Shown here: one piece after another, positions 42,103-51,100 of the stretch
Layout: each line of letters opens with the position of its first letter
Position numbering within the stretch: position 1 is the first letter of the stretch
DNA from: an uncultured Pelagibacteraceae bacterium
GTDB taxonomy: Bacteria > Pseudomonadota > Alphaproteobacteria > Pelagibacterales > Pelagibacteraceae
NCBI GenBank assembly: GCA_902535505.1
Contig: CACATS010000001.1
Coordinates: 1-64,000, forward strand
Length of the DNA: 64,000 nucleotides
Direction of reading: 5' to 3'
The notes under the pieces: model-generated
Told to the model about the DNA's origin: nothing
Databases searched by the model: none
The model's input: only the letters and a program-made list of their open reading frames with translations
Program-made: the position numbers and the translations under genes

Positions 42103-42992
42103 AGATAATTGGCACAATTTTTGTGTAGCATCGAGTGAAGCTTTATGAGTTTATCAAAACTTTTGTTATATCCACCCCCAAGAACACCACACAACGGAAT
42201 ATTTTTTGAAAAAAAATTTTCTATAACAATTTGATCTCTTTTGTTAATTCCCTCATCAGTGATTTTAAGTTTTCCCAGTCTATCTTCATGATGAATGTCA
42301 ACTCCTGCAACATAAAAAATGAAATCATATGTGTTTTTATTAAGCTCCCTCAGGTTTTTGTTTAAAATATTAAGGTATTCTTTATCTTCCATATTATCTT
42401 TTAGCTCGATATCTATATCGCTTTTAGATTTCTTTGCAGGATAATTTGAAGCACAATGCATACTAAAAGTTAAAACATCTTTATCATTTTGAAATATTTC
42501 TGAATTTCCATTACCTTGATGTACATCTAAATCTAATATCAGGATTTTTTTTGCATATCCTTTATTTTTCAAATAATTAGCTGCGACAGCTGTATCATTA
42601 AAAACACAGTATCCCGCTCCTTGATCAAAGGTAGCATGATGACTTCCCCCAGCGGTATTACAAGCTAGCTTTGATTCCAAAGCAAGTTTACTAGCTAGCA
42701 CCGTCCCTCCGGTAGCAACGAAAGATCTTTTGACAACACTATCATTAATAGGAAAGCCAATTTTTTTCTGAGCTTTAATATCTAATGTCTTATTTTTAAT
42801 ATCATTAATATATTTAAGAGAATGAGAAGTTTTCATTGTTTCAACCGAACATTCTTCAGGAATATGAAATTTTTGAACTATATTTGTCTCAAGGAGATGA
42901 TTAGCTAAGGCACCAAACTTCTTAATCGGAAATTTATTATCATCATTTATTTTTGCAACATAGTCAGGATGATTTACTACGGGTAATTCCAT
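42099..42992 (-). CDS. Histone deacetylase-family (AcuC/HDAC-like) hydrolase
   Basis: A 297-residue zinc amidohydrolase of the class II HDAC-like/AcuC family, which removes acetyl or similar groups from amines or lysines. GGSHHATFDQGAGYCVFND at about 115-133 has the catalytic His pair. ILDLDVHQGNGNSEIF at about 150-165 supplies Asp and His metal ligands. AGVDIHHEDRLGKLKIT at about 229-245 supplies the second Asp. GGGYNKSF near 275 is the end motif. It overlaps the convergent synthetase gene by four bases and follows the thiolase gene. Substrate unknown. Confidence 0.9.
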   Translation of the reverse strand: MELPVVNHPDYVAKINDDNKFPIKKFGALANHLLETNIVQKFHIPEECSVETMKTSHSLKYINDIKNKTLDIKAQKKIGFPINDSVVKRSFVATGGTVLASKLALESKLACNTAGGSHHATFDQGAGYCVFNDTAVAANYLKNKGYAKKILILDLDVHQGNGNSEIFQNDKDVLTFSMHCASNYPAKKSKSDIDIELKDNMEDKEYLNILNKNLRELNKNTYDFIFYVAGVDIHHEDRLGKLKITDEGINKRDQIVIENFFSKNIPLCGVLGGGYNKSFDKLIKLHSMLHKNCANYL

Positions 42993-43006
42993 TAAAAGAT
43001 AATATT

Positions 43007-44185
43007 TTATCTTTCAACACACATTGCAATACCCATTCCTCCGCCGATACAAAGAGTCGCTAAACCTTTTTTTACGTCTCTTTTAATCATTTCATGGATA
43101 AGTGTAACTAGTATTCTTGTTCCGGAAGCTCCTATAGGGTGACCCAAAGCTATCGCGCCACCATTTACATTTACTTTTTCGTCAGGAATAGAAAGAGTTT
43201 TTATAACTGCAATACTCTGAGCCGCAAAGGCTTCATTAATTTCAAAAAGGTCAACATCTTTTACAGACCAACCTGCCAAATCTAATGCTTTTTTTGAAGA
43301 AGGAATAGGACCAGTACCCATAAATGCAGGATCCACACCACAACTTGCCCAAGATTTAATTGATACCAGTTTTTGAACGCCACGTTTTTCTGCTTCTTTA
43401 CTAGACATTAACGTTACAGCTGCAGCACCATCATTGATTCCTGAGGCATTTCCTGCTGTTACTGTCCCATCATTTTTGAAAACAGGTTTTAATCTAGATA
43501 AAGCTTCTAAATTTATTCCAGCTCTTGGATGCTCATCTATATTAAAATCAATTTCTGCCTTTTTTGATTTAATTTTAAAGTTAACAATTTCCTCACTAAA
43601 CTTATCTTCTTTTTGAGCTTGAAGTGCTTTTTCCTGGGATTTTATGGCAAATTTATCTTGCTCGTCTCTAGTTATTTGAAATTTTTCAGCTACATTCTCA
43701 GCAGTCATGCCCATGTGGTAACCGTGAAAAGCATCCCATAATCCATCTTTAATCATAGTGTCTATTAAATCTGCATCTCCTAATTTTTTCCCATCTCTTA
43801 GATGGATTGCATGGGGCGCCAAAGACATACTTTCTTGACCACCTGCAACAACTATTTTGCTATCTTCAGAACTTATACTTTGAAATCCAGATGATATTGC
43901 TCTTATACCCGATCCACAAACTTGATTGACTATGTATGCAGGAACCTCTTTTGGAATACCAGATTTAATAGCTGCCTGCCTAGCTGGGTTTTGTCCTGTA
44001 CCACCTGTGAGAACTTGGCCTAGAACAATTTCATCTACCTCATTTTTTTTAACACCCGATTTACTTAAAACATTTTCTATAACACAAGCTCCAAGATCAT
44101 CAGCAGGAACATTTTTTAGAGATTTACCCAGTGAGGCCACAGCAGTCCTTACTGCAGAAGTTATATAGACATTATTTTTTTTCAT
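43007..44185 (-). CDS. Acetyl-CoA C-acetyltransferase (thiolase)
   Basis: The 392-residue thiolase interconverts two acetyl-CoA with acetoacetyl-CoA plus Co[15 protein letters not shown] at about 86-99 carries the nucleophilic Cys. [16 protein letters not shown] near 247-262, [20 protein letters not shown] near 342-361 (His) and [15 protein letters not shown] at the end (second Cys) are intact. It faces the acetoacetyl-CoA synthetase across the deacetylase gene, so acetoacetate could be routed to acetyl-CoA. Degradative versus biosynthetic use cannot be separated. It overlaps the preceding ligase-like gene by 14 bases. Confidence 0.95.
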   Translation of the reverse strand: MKKNNVYITSAVRTAVASLGKSLKNVPADDLGACVIENVLSKSGVKKNEVDEIVLGQVLTGGTGQNPARQAAIKSGIPKEVPAYIVNQVCGSGIRAISSGFQSISSEDSKIVVAGGQESMSLAPHAIHLRDGKKLGDADLIDTMIKDGLWDAFHGYHMGMTAENVAEKFQITRDEQDKFAIKSQEKALQAQKEDKFSEEIVNFKIKSKKAEIDFNIDEHPRAGINLEALSRLKPVFKNDGTVTAGNASGINDGAAAVTLMSSKEAEKRGVQKLVSIKSWASCGVDPAFMGTGPIPSSKKALDLAGWSVKDVDLFEINEAFAAQSIAVIKTLSIPDEKVNVNGGAIALGHPIGASGTRILVTLIHEMIKRDVKKGLATLCIGGGMGIAMCVER

Positions 44186-45500
44186 AACTACCTCTTGTTT
44201 TGTTTAATTCCATTAACCCTACAACAAAAGCTAAAATAATAAATAAAAAATTTCCGGTCTGTGATGTAAAAAAACTGCCTGTAGTCTTCAATGGGAAGAT
44301 TTCCGAAACAAAAATGATAAAAAAAGGTACAAATAGGTTTTTTATTTCAGACATACTATTTGAGTAAAAAGTAAAAGTTATAGATTTAATAAAAATTATT
44401 GAAAAAATTACAATTGAAAAAAACAATCCTATTATTCCTAAAGAAGTTGCAATTTCTAAGTAGTAGTTGTGGGGATGAGTGTTGCAACTGCCAATGTATT
44501 CAATCTTGATATCTTTTTCAATACTACTACAATTTAAAAAAAAAGATTTCACACCACCGCCAAAAACTTTGTTTTGTTCCCAAGTAAGAATGCCTGATAC
44601 AAATTCTTTTACATAAACATTTTTAGGCAATACTTTTTCAGAAGATGATAAGCTTTCATGAAAATAACTGATAAATTCAAAACTTTTTGACTTGAATGCA
44701 TTAAAATGATTGTAAGTTCGATCGTTTGTTTTAAATAAAAATGAAAAAATTAATAAGAATATTAAAGATGCAACTCCAATTAATTTTCTAAGTTTTTTTT
44801 CATAAATAAAAATTAACGACAAAGTGAAAATTGTAAAAAGTAAAGGTATTCTATTTCCTGAGGCTAATACCCCAAACAAAGTAATCGCAAATATAAATAA
44901 AAGTAAAAAATGTAAAAAAAATCTATTTTTTATCCCCGAGAAAAGTAAAACTGAATAAGGTAAAAAGATAAAAAACTTTTGAATAAAACCACCGGCAATA
45001 TATTCATCCCCAAAAACTCCAGATAGCCGTCTGCCGTCTGCACTTTCCATTCCTAATATGTTTTTTCCAAAAGTATATTGAATTATTAAATCAAAACTTA
45101 CTAAGAAAGCACAAAAACCGTAAACAAAAAATAATAATTTATAATCAATAATTTCTTTACTAACTAGGAACCGAACAACAAAGTATAAGATTAAAAATCT
45201 TAAAAATAAAAATGATTTTATCAATACAATATTTTGATCCTTAGCATTCGGAAAATCAAAATTAAATACATTATTAAAAAATCCATTTATAAGAATATAT
45301 AAAAATAAAATTAGAATTAATTTATCCGTTAAACCATATTTTATGTGAAATACATTTCCTTTAAAGAATAAAAATGTAAAGATGATTAAAAGAAATATAT
45401 TTAAATTTAAAGCTAAATTTCCAAAAATATATGATAATGGTATAAGTAAGATTATAAAATTAATTATATAATTTTTGGTAAAAATACTAGGAAAAGACAT
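44172..45500 (-). CDS. O-antigen ligase-like (Wzy/WaaL family) membrane protein
   Basis: A 442-residue protein with about twelve hydrophobic segments. The large periplasmic loop lies at about residues 275-345, and after it comes the family motif NTHPHNYYLEIATSLGIIGLFF (starts near 338), with the conserved His. This is the Wzy_C/O-antigen ligase fold, which polymerises or ligates surface polysaccharide on undecaprenyl carriers. The nearby uppP recycles the same carrier, a loose functional link. No other LPS gene adjoins it. Ligase versus polymerase cannot be told. Confidence 0.85.
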   Translation of the reverse strand: MSFPSIFTKNYIINFIILLIPLSYIFGNLALNLNIFLLIIFTFLFFKGNVFHIKYGLTDKLILILFLYILINGFFNNVFNFDFPNAKDQNIVLIKSFLFLRFLILYFVVRFLVSKEIIDYKLLFFVYGFCAFLVSFDLIIQYTFGKNILGMESADGRRLSGVFGDEYIAGGFIQKFFIFLPYSVLLFSGIKNRFFLHFLLLFIFAITLFGVLASGNRIPLLFTIFTLSLIFIYEKKLRKLIGVASLIFLLIFSFLFKTNDRTYNHFNAFKSKSFEFISYFHESLSSSEKVLPKNVYVKEFVSGILTWEQNKVFGGGVKSFFLNCSSIEKDIKIEYIGSCNTHPHNYYLEIATSLGIIGLFFSIVIFSIIFIKSITFTFYSNSMSEIKNLFVPFFIIFVSEIFPLKTTGSFFTSQTGNFLFIILAFVVGLMELNKTRGSYEKK

Positions 45501-45574
45501 TATATACTATAAATTTTATAGAAAAAATGATCAATAAAAATTATTTTTATAGAAAATAATTCTTTTTTTTTAAT

Positions 45575-45651
45575 GCGCCTGTAGCTCAACTGGATAGAGC
45601 GCTTGGCTACGGACCAGGAGGTTCTGGGTTCAAATCCTAGCAGGCGCACCA
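45575..45651 (+). tRNA. tRNA-Arg (anticodon ACG)
   Basis: A 77-base cloverleaf with encoded CCA. The acceptor stem is GCGCCTG with CAGGCGC, discriminator A. The D arm contains AGCTCAACTGGATAGAGC. The anticodon stem CTTGG/CCAGG encloses CTACGGA, anticodon ACG (45609-45611), whose A34 is normally edited to inosine to read CGU, CGC and CGA. The T arm is CTGGG-TTCAAAT-CCTAG. Confidence 0.97.
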
Positions 45652-45693
45652 ATTTTTTATTGAAATTTATCAAATTTATTATTAAAAACTTAA

Positions 45694-45789
45694 ATGCAAT
45701 TCTTAAAAAATATTTCATTACAAAATGCGGTAGTTATCTTTTTTATCATAATTTTTTTTATTTTATTACTTTTTACTTTCTTATTGTAA
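45694..45789 (+). CDS. Possible 31-residue membrane peptide
   Basis: An ORF between tRNA-Arg and uppP encodes MQFLKNISLQNAVV followed by a run of Ile, Phe and Leu forming one membrane segment, and ends by overlapping the convergent uppP stop by nine bases. No Shine-Dalgarno is visible. In DNA this T-rich a hydrophobic ORF can occur by chance, so support is weak. Nothing else is seen in 45652-45780. Confidence 0.22.
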   Translation: MQFLKNISLQNAVVIFFIIIFFILLLFTFLL

Positions 45790-46542
45790 ATAAGCAAAGT
45801 AAAGCAGCACTAACCCTAATACAATTCTATAAGCAATTATTAAATTTAGATTAAATTTCTGGATATATCCTAAAAAAAACTTTATTGTAAAAAATGAAAA
45901 CAAAAAAGATACAAAAATTGAAAATAAATTTATTATCGAAAAGCTCACGTCTTCCTGTGTAAAAGAATTGTTAAGCCCGTAAATTGATACAGCTGCTAAA
46001 GTTGGTATTGAAAGTAAAAAAGAAATTTTTCCTGAGTCAAATCTTTTAAAGTTGAGCAATCTTGCAGCTGTAATAGTTATTCCAGATCGACTTACACCAG
46101 GTATCAACGATATAGCTTGAAAAACCCCAATTATTAACGCTGCTTTAAAATTAAAACTTGTTTTAATTTCTTTTTCTAATTTAAACCTATCGCTTAAATA
46201 TAACAAAATTCCAAAAATTATAGTCATCCACGCAATAACTTTTATATTTCTTAGTTCTTCTATTAAATTTGTTTGAACCAATATGTATCCAATCAATATT
46301 ACAGGTATTGAGGATATAATTATTTTTATTAATAGTTTTCTATTTTCAAAAAAATTAAATATATCTTTATTAAAGTATGTTAACACAGCGATAAATGAAC
46401 CTATGTGTAAACTCACATCAATTGATAGCCCTTGATTTTCAAAATTGATGAATTTAGAAATTAAAATCAAATGCGAAGAAGAGCTAACAGGTAAAAATTC
46501 AGTAATTCCTTGAACTAAAGATAAAATTAATATTTCAATCAT
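45781..46542 (-). CDS. uppP: Undecaprenyl-diphosphatase (UppP/BacA)
   Basis: UppP dephosphorylates undecaprenyl diphosphate at the inner membrane, recycling the carrier for peptidoglycan and surface glycans. The 253-residue protein has about eight membrane segments. The signatures SLVQGITEFLPVSSSSHLIL at about 8-27 and SLIPGVSRSGITITAARLL at about 145-163 contain the catalytic Glu, Ser and Arg residues. Length is near the usual 265. It lies alone on the minus strand, divergent from gltD. Confidence 0.95.
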   Translation of the reverse strand: MIEILILSLVQGITEFLPVSSSSHLILISKFINFENQGLSIDVSLHIGSFIAVLTYFNKDIFNFFENRKLLIKIIISSIPVILIGYILVQTNLIEELRNIKVIAWMTIIFGILLYLSDRFKLEKEIKTSFNFKAALIIGVFQAISLIPGVSRSGITITAARLLNFKRFDSGKISFLLSIPTLAAVSIYGLNNSFTQEDVSFSIINLFSIFVSFLFSFFTIKFFLGYIQKFNLNLIIAYRIVLGLVLLYFAYLQ

Positions 46543-46650
46543 TTAAAATAAATTAAAACTAAAGGATGTTTTTTTAATGTCAGCGCGAAACGCATAACAG
46601 GTATGCAGAAAATTATATATGAAATTAAGGTTTTTTTAAAATATAGGTAA

Positions 46651-46679
46651 TTGATACTGACCTTTTATTTGTGTAATTT
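46651..46679 (+). promoter_or_regulatory. Candidate promoter of gltD-gltB
   Basis: TTGATA (46651-46656), a 17-base spacer and TAATTT (46674-46679) give a plausible sigma-70 promoter, starting near 46686, about 20 bases before the gltD ATG. The 165-base gap also has a short hairpin, GCATA-ACAGG-TATGC (46592-46606), of unknown meaning. Confidence 0.4.
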
Positions 46680-46707
46680 TTTAAATATTTAACTAATTTG
46701 GCAACTT

Positions 46708-48153
46708 ATGAAAAAGAAAATGCTTAGATTTGTTGACGTAAAACAAGAGACCCCAGTAAAAAGGGTAACAAATATTCGAAAAGATGATTTTAACGAAATT
46801 TACAATGAATACATTACTGAAAAAGCCAAAGAGCAATCTAGTAGATGTTCCCAGTGCGGAGTTCCTTTTTGTCAAATTCATTGCCCATTAAGTAATAACA
46901 TTCCTGATTGGTTAAAACTAACAGCTGAAGGAAGATTAAAAGAAGCTTATGAAATTTCTCAAAGTACAAACAATATGCCAGAAGTATGCGGTAGAATTTG
47001 CCCTCAAGACAGACTTTGCGAGGGAAACTGTGTTATCGAGCAATCTGGGCATGGGACGGTTACAATTGGTTCAGTTGAAAAGTATATAAGTGATACAGCT
47101 TGGGAAAAAGGTTGGGTAAAACCAATAAAGGTTAAAAAAGAACTCAAGCAATCAGTTGGTATAATTGGAGCTGGCCCAGCGGGTATGGCTTGCGCAGAGG
47201 AGCTTCGAAAATCAGGTTATCAGGTAACAATTTACGACAGGTATGATAGACCAGGGGGGCTTCTAATTTACGGAATCCCAAATTTTAAACTTGAAAAATT
47301 TGTTGTCGAGAGAAGAACAAAACTTTTAAAAGATAGTGGAATAAAATTTGTTCAAAACTTTGAAGTTGGAAAAGATAAAACTTTATATGAATTGAAAAAT
47401 AGACATGATGCAATTTTAATAGCAACAGGTGTTTATAAGGCCAGAGAAATAGATATTCCAGGACATGATCTAAAAAATATATTTCCTGCAATGGAATTTC
47501 TAACAGCATCAAATAAAAAAGGTTTAGGAGATAAAGTAAAACTTTTTGATGATGGCACTCTAAATGCCGAAGGAAAAGATGTTGTAGTAATTGGTGGAGG
47601 AGATACGGCAATGGACTGTGTTAGAACATCAATAAGGCAAAAAGCAAAGTCAGTTAAGTGTTTATATCGAAGAGATAGAGAAAATATGCCTGGCTCAGCA
47701 AGAGAAGTTGGAAATGCAATAGAAGAAGGCGTTGAGTTTATTTGGCTCACAAGCCCAAAAAGTTTTATTGGAGACTCCAAAGTTAAGTCAGTTGAAGTTA
47801 ACAAAATGAAATTAGGCGACCCCGACTCGTCAGGAAGAAGGCGCCCTGAAATAGAAACTGGATCAGAATATCAAATAAAAGCAGATCTAGTAATTAAATC
47901 ATTAGGGTTCGACCCAGAAGATCTACCAAAATTGTTTGGTGCAAAAGAATTAGCGATTTCTCAATGGGGCACAATAAAAATTAATTTAAAGTCTATGCAA
48001 ACAAATTTAGATGGAGTTTTTGCTGCCGGTGATATTGTAAGAGGAGCCTCACTAGTTGTATGGGCAATTAGAGACGGCAGGGATGCTGCTACAGAAATTG
48101 AAAAATATTTACAATTAAAAGCTACGAAAAGCAAATCTGAAGAAGCAGCTTAA
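46708..48153 (+). CDS. gltD: Glutamate synthase (NADPH) small subunit
   Basis: GltD passes electrons from NADPH through FAD and iron-sulfur clusters to GltB for glutamate synthesis. The N-terminal cluster-binding cysteines are in SRCSQCGVPFCQIHCPL at about residues 46-62 and CGRICPQDRLCEGNCV near 94-109. The FAD loop IIGAGPAGMACAEELRKSGY lies at about 152-171, and the NADPH loop VVVIGGGDTAMDCVRTS at about 292-308. INLKSMQTNLDGVFAAGDIVRG near the C terminus is the second FAD motif. Length 481 is typical. Order is gltD then gltB, one base apart. Confidence 0.97.
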   Translation: MKKKMLRFVDVKQETPVKRVTNIRKDDFNEIYNEYITEKAKEQSSRCSQCGVPFCQIHCPLSNNIPDWLKLTAEGRLKEAYEISQSTNNMPEVCGRICPQDRLCEGNCVIEQSGHGTVTIGSVEKYISDTAWEKGWVKPIKVKKELKQSVGIIGAGPAGMACAEELRKSGYQVTIYDRYDRPGGLLIYGIPNFKLEKFVVERRTKLLKDSGIKFVQNFEVGKDKTLYELKNRHDAILIATGVYKAREIDIPGHDLKNIFPAMEFLTASNKKGLGDKVKLFDDGTLNAEGKDVVVIGGGDTAMDCVRTSIRQKAKSVKCLYRRDRENMPGSAREVGNAIEEGVEFIWLTSPKSFIGDSKVKSVEVNKMKLGDPDSSGRRRPEIETGSEYQIKADLVIKSLGFDPEDLPKLFGAKELAISQWGTIKINLKSMQTNLDGVFAAGDIVRGASLVVWAIRDGRDAATEIEKYLQLKATKSKSEEAA

Positions 48154-48154
48154 A

Positions 48155-51100
48155 ATGTATAATTACAAAAAAAATAAATCTCGACTAGAAAAAACTTATA
48201 ATTATAAATCTGAAATGGAGCATGACGCATGCGGAGTAGGTTTGATTGCTTCAACAAATGGGAAGAAAACTAGAAAAGTAGTTGAATATGGAATTGAGGC
48301 TCTAAAGGCTATCTGGCACAGGGGAGCTGTAGATGCTGATGGTAAATCTGGAGATGGTGCGGGTATACAAATTGAGATAGCTCCTGATTTTTTTAAGGAA
48401 AAAATTTTATCAACTGGTCATACTCCAGATGAAAATAATAGGATTTGTGTGGGAATGGTGTTTCTCCCTAGAACAGATTATTCAGAGCAGGAAAAGTGCA
48501 GAGAAATAATAGAGTCAGCATTATTGGATGGAAATTACTATATCTATGGGTGGAGGCAGGTCCCGATAAATCCAAGTGTTTTAGGAAAAACTGCAGATCA
48601 AAGCCGCCCAGAAATTGCTCAAGTAATGTTTAAAAAAAATGAAAATTTAGAAACAAATGATCTCGAAAGAGATCTTTTTGAAACAAGAAAAAAAATTGAA
48701 AAAACCGCTAGAGAAAGTCAGTTAAAAGAATTTTACATTTGCTCATTTAGCTCAAGATCAATTGTCTATAAGGGAATGTTTTTAGCTGAAATGTTGTCAG
48801 AGTTTTATCTTGATCTTAATGACGAAAAACTTACCTCAAGGTTTGCAGTATTTCATCAAAGATATTCTACAAATACTTTTCCTAGTTGGGATTTAGCACA
48901 ACCATTTAGGACATTAGCACATAATGGAGAAATAAACACTCTTAAAGGAAATATAAATTGGATGAAAATACACGAGCAAGACATGTCTAGCACTTTATTT
49001 AAAAATGTAAAAGATCTTAAGCCAGTAATTAGAAGCTCATCAGACTCCGGGGCACTTGATAATGTATTTGAACTATTAGTACATTCAGGAAAATTAGCTC
49101 CGTTAATTAAATTAATGATGATCCCAGACGCATGGTCTAAAAGAAGTAAAACAGTTCCAAAAAACCATCAAGATCTATTTAATTTTTTAAATAGTACTAT
49201 TGAACCATGGGATGGCCCAGCAGCTATTTGTGCAACAGATGCCAAATGGGTTTTAGCTTCCTCAGATAGAAATGGACTAAGACCATTAAGGTATACCGTC
49301 ACCTCAGATGATTTATTTTTTGCAGGTTCCGAAACTGGTATGATAAAAATTCCTGAAGAAAAGATTATTGAAAAAGGAAAATTGGGACCAGGTCAAATTA
49401 TCGCTATAGATTTAAAAAAAGGTAAATTATTTAAAGATAAAGAAATTAAAGATTTTCTAGCCAGAGACTACAAAAAATATAATAAACAAATCATTGATTT
49501 AGAAAAGAAGATTTCCGATGAAAATGAAAAACCAAATTTCACAGACGAAGATTTAAGAAAGAGACAGTATTTATCAGGCTTAAGTGTTGAAGATTTAGAA
49601 TTAATTCTACACCCAATGGCCGAAGAAGGCAAAGAGGCGTCAGGTTCTATGGGAGATGACACACCCGTAGCAGTTCTTTCAAGTCATTTCAGACCTGTTT
49701 CCCATTATTTTAGACAAAACTTTAGTCAAGTAACTAATCCTCCAATTGACTCCTTAAGAGAAAATAAAGTAATGAGTTTAAAAACAAGATTTGGAAATTT
49801 AGGGAATATTCTAGATTTTGATAATTTAACTGAAGAAAATATTTATGTTTTAGATAGTCCAATTCTTACAAATTCACAATTTAAAAAGTTTAAAAAATTT
49901 TTTTCCAAAAAAACTAAAGTAATTGACTGTACATTTGATATAAATCTATCTTTAAAAGATAGAATTGAATCAATCAGAGAAGAAGCTGAAATTTCTGTCA
50001 GAGAGGGAAGCACTTGCTTAATTTTATCAGATAAAAATATTTCCAATAATAAAGCAAGTATACCAAGTATATTGACGGTTGGAGCTGTTCACTCCCACTT
50101 AGTTAAGCATGGTCTAAGGGGGTATTGCTCATTAAATGTAGAATGCTCTGACGCCTTGGACACACACTCTTTCGCAGTTTTAATAGGTGTGGGCGCGACA
50201 ACAGTTAATCCTTATCTTGCAATTGACAGTATCTATCAAAGATTTGAAAAAAAACTATTTGGTAAATCCGATTTTAAAAGTTGTATTGTTAAGTTTAAAA
50301 AATCAATTGATGCTGGATTATTGAAGATAATTTCTAAAATGGGAATATCTGTAATTAGTTCTTACAGAGGCGGATGTAATTTTGAAGCTGTTGGCTTAAG
50401 CAGAGCTATTGTATCCGATTATTTTCCAGGGATGTCGTCTAGAATTTCAGGTATTGGTGTTATTGGAATTGAGAAAAAAATTAAAGAACTTCATACAAAA
50501 TTTAATGCAAAAAACGTTTTCACCTTACCCATTGGCGGTTTATACAGATATAGAAAAAGCGGTGAAGATCATCAATATCAAGGAAGGTTAATTCATCTTC
50601 TTCAAAGTGCAGTTGGAAGTGGATCATACGAGCAATATAAAAAGTATTCATCAGGTATACATAATCTACCACCAATTAATATTAGAGATTTATTGGAATT
50701 TAAAAAACCTAAAAAAGAGATAAACATAGAGGAAGTAGAACCCTTGGAGAATATATTAAAGAGATTTGGAAGCGGAAGTATGTCACACGGAGCTTTGTCA
50801 GCAGAAGCACATGAGACATTAGCAATGGGAATGAATAGAATTAAAGGAGCTTCATGTAGTGGTGAGGGAGGTGAGGATGCCAAAAGATTTAAAGTTCTTT
50901 CTAATGGTGACAGCGCAAATTCAAGAGTAAAACAAATCGCTTCAGCAAGATTTGGTGTGACTGTAGATTATTTAAATAATGCAAATGAAATAGAGATAAA
51001 AATTGCTCAAGGCGCAAAACCAGGCGAGGGCGGACAGTTACCTGGTTTTAAAGTAACAGATGAAATAGCTAGACTTAGACATTCTACTCCAGGTGTAACT

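Noticed and set aside
46592-46606. GCATA-ACAGG-TATGC hairpin between uppP and gltD
   Set aside because: Only five pairs and no link to either start; too weak for a riboswitch or operator call.
47285-47804. Two minus-strand frames over gltD
   Set aside because: Leu- and Ser-rich shadows of a gene with clear flavin and cluster motifs.
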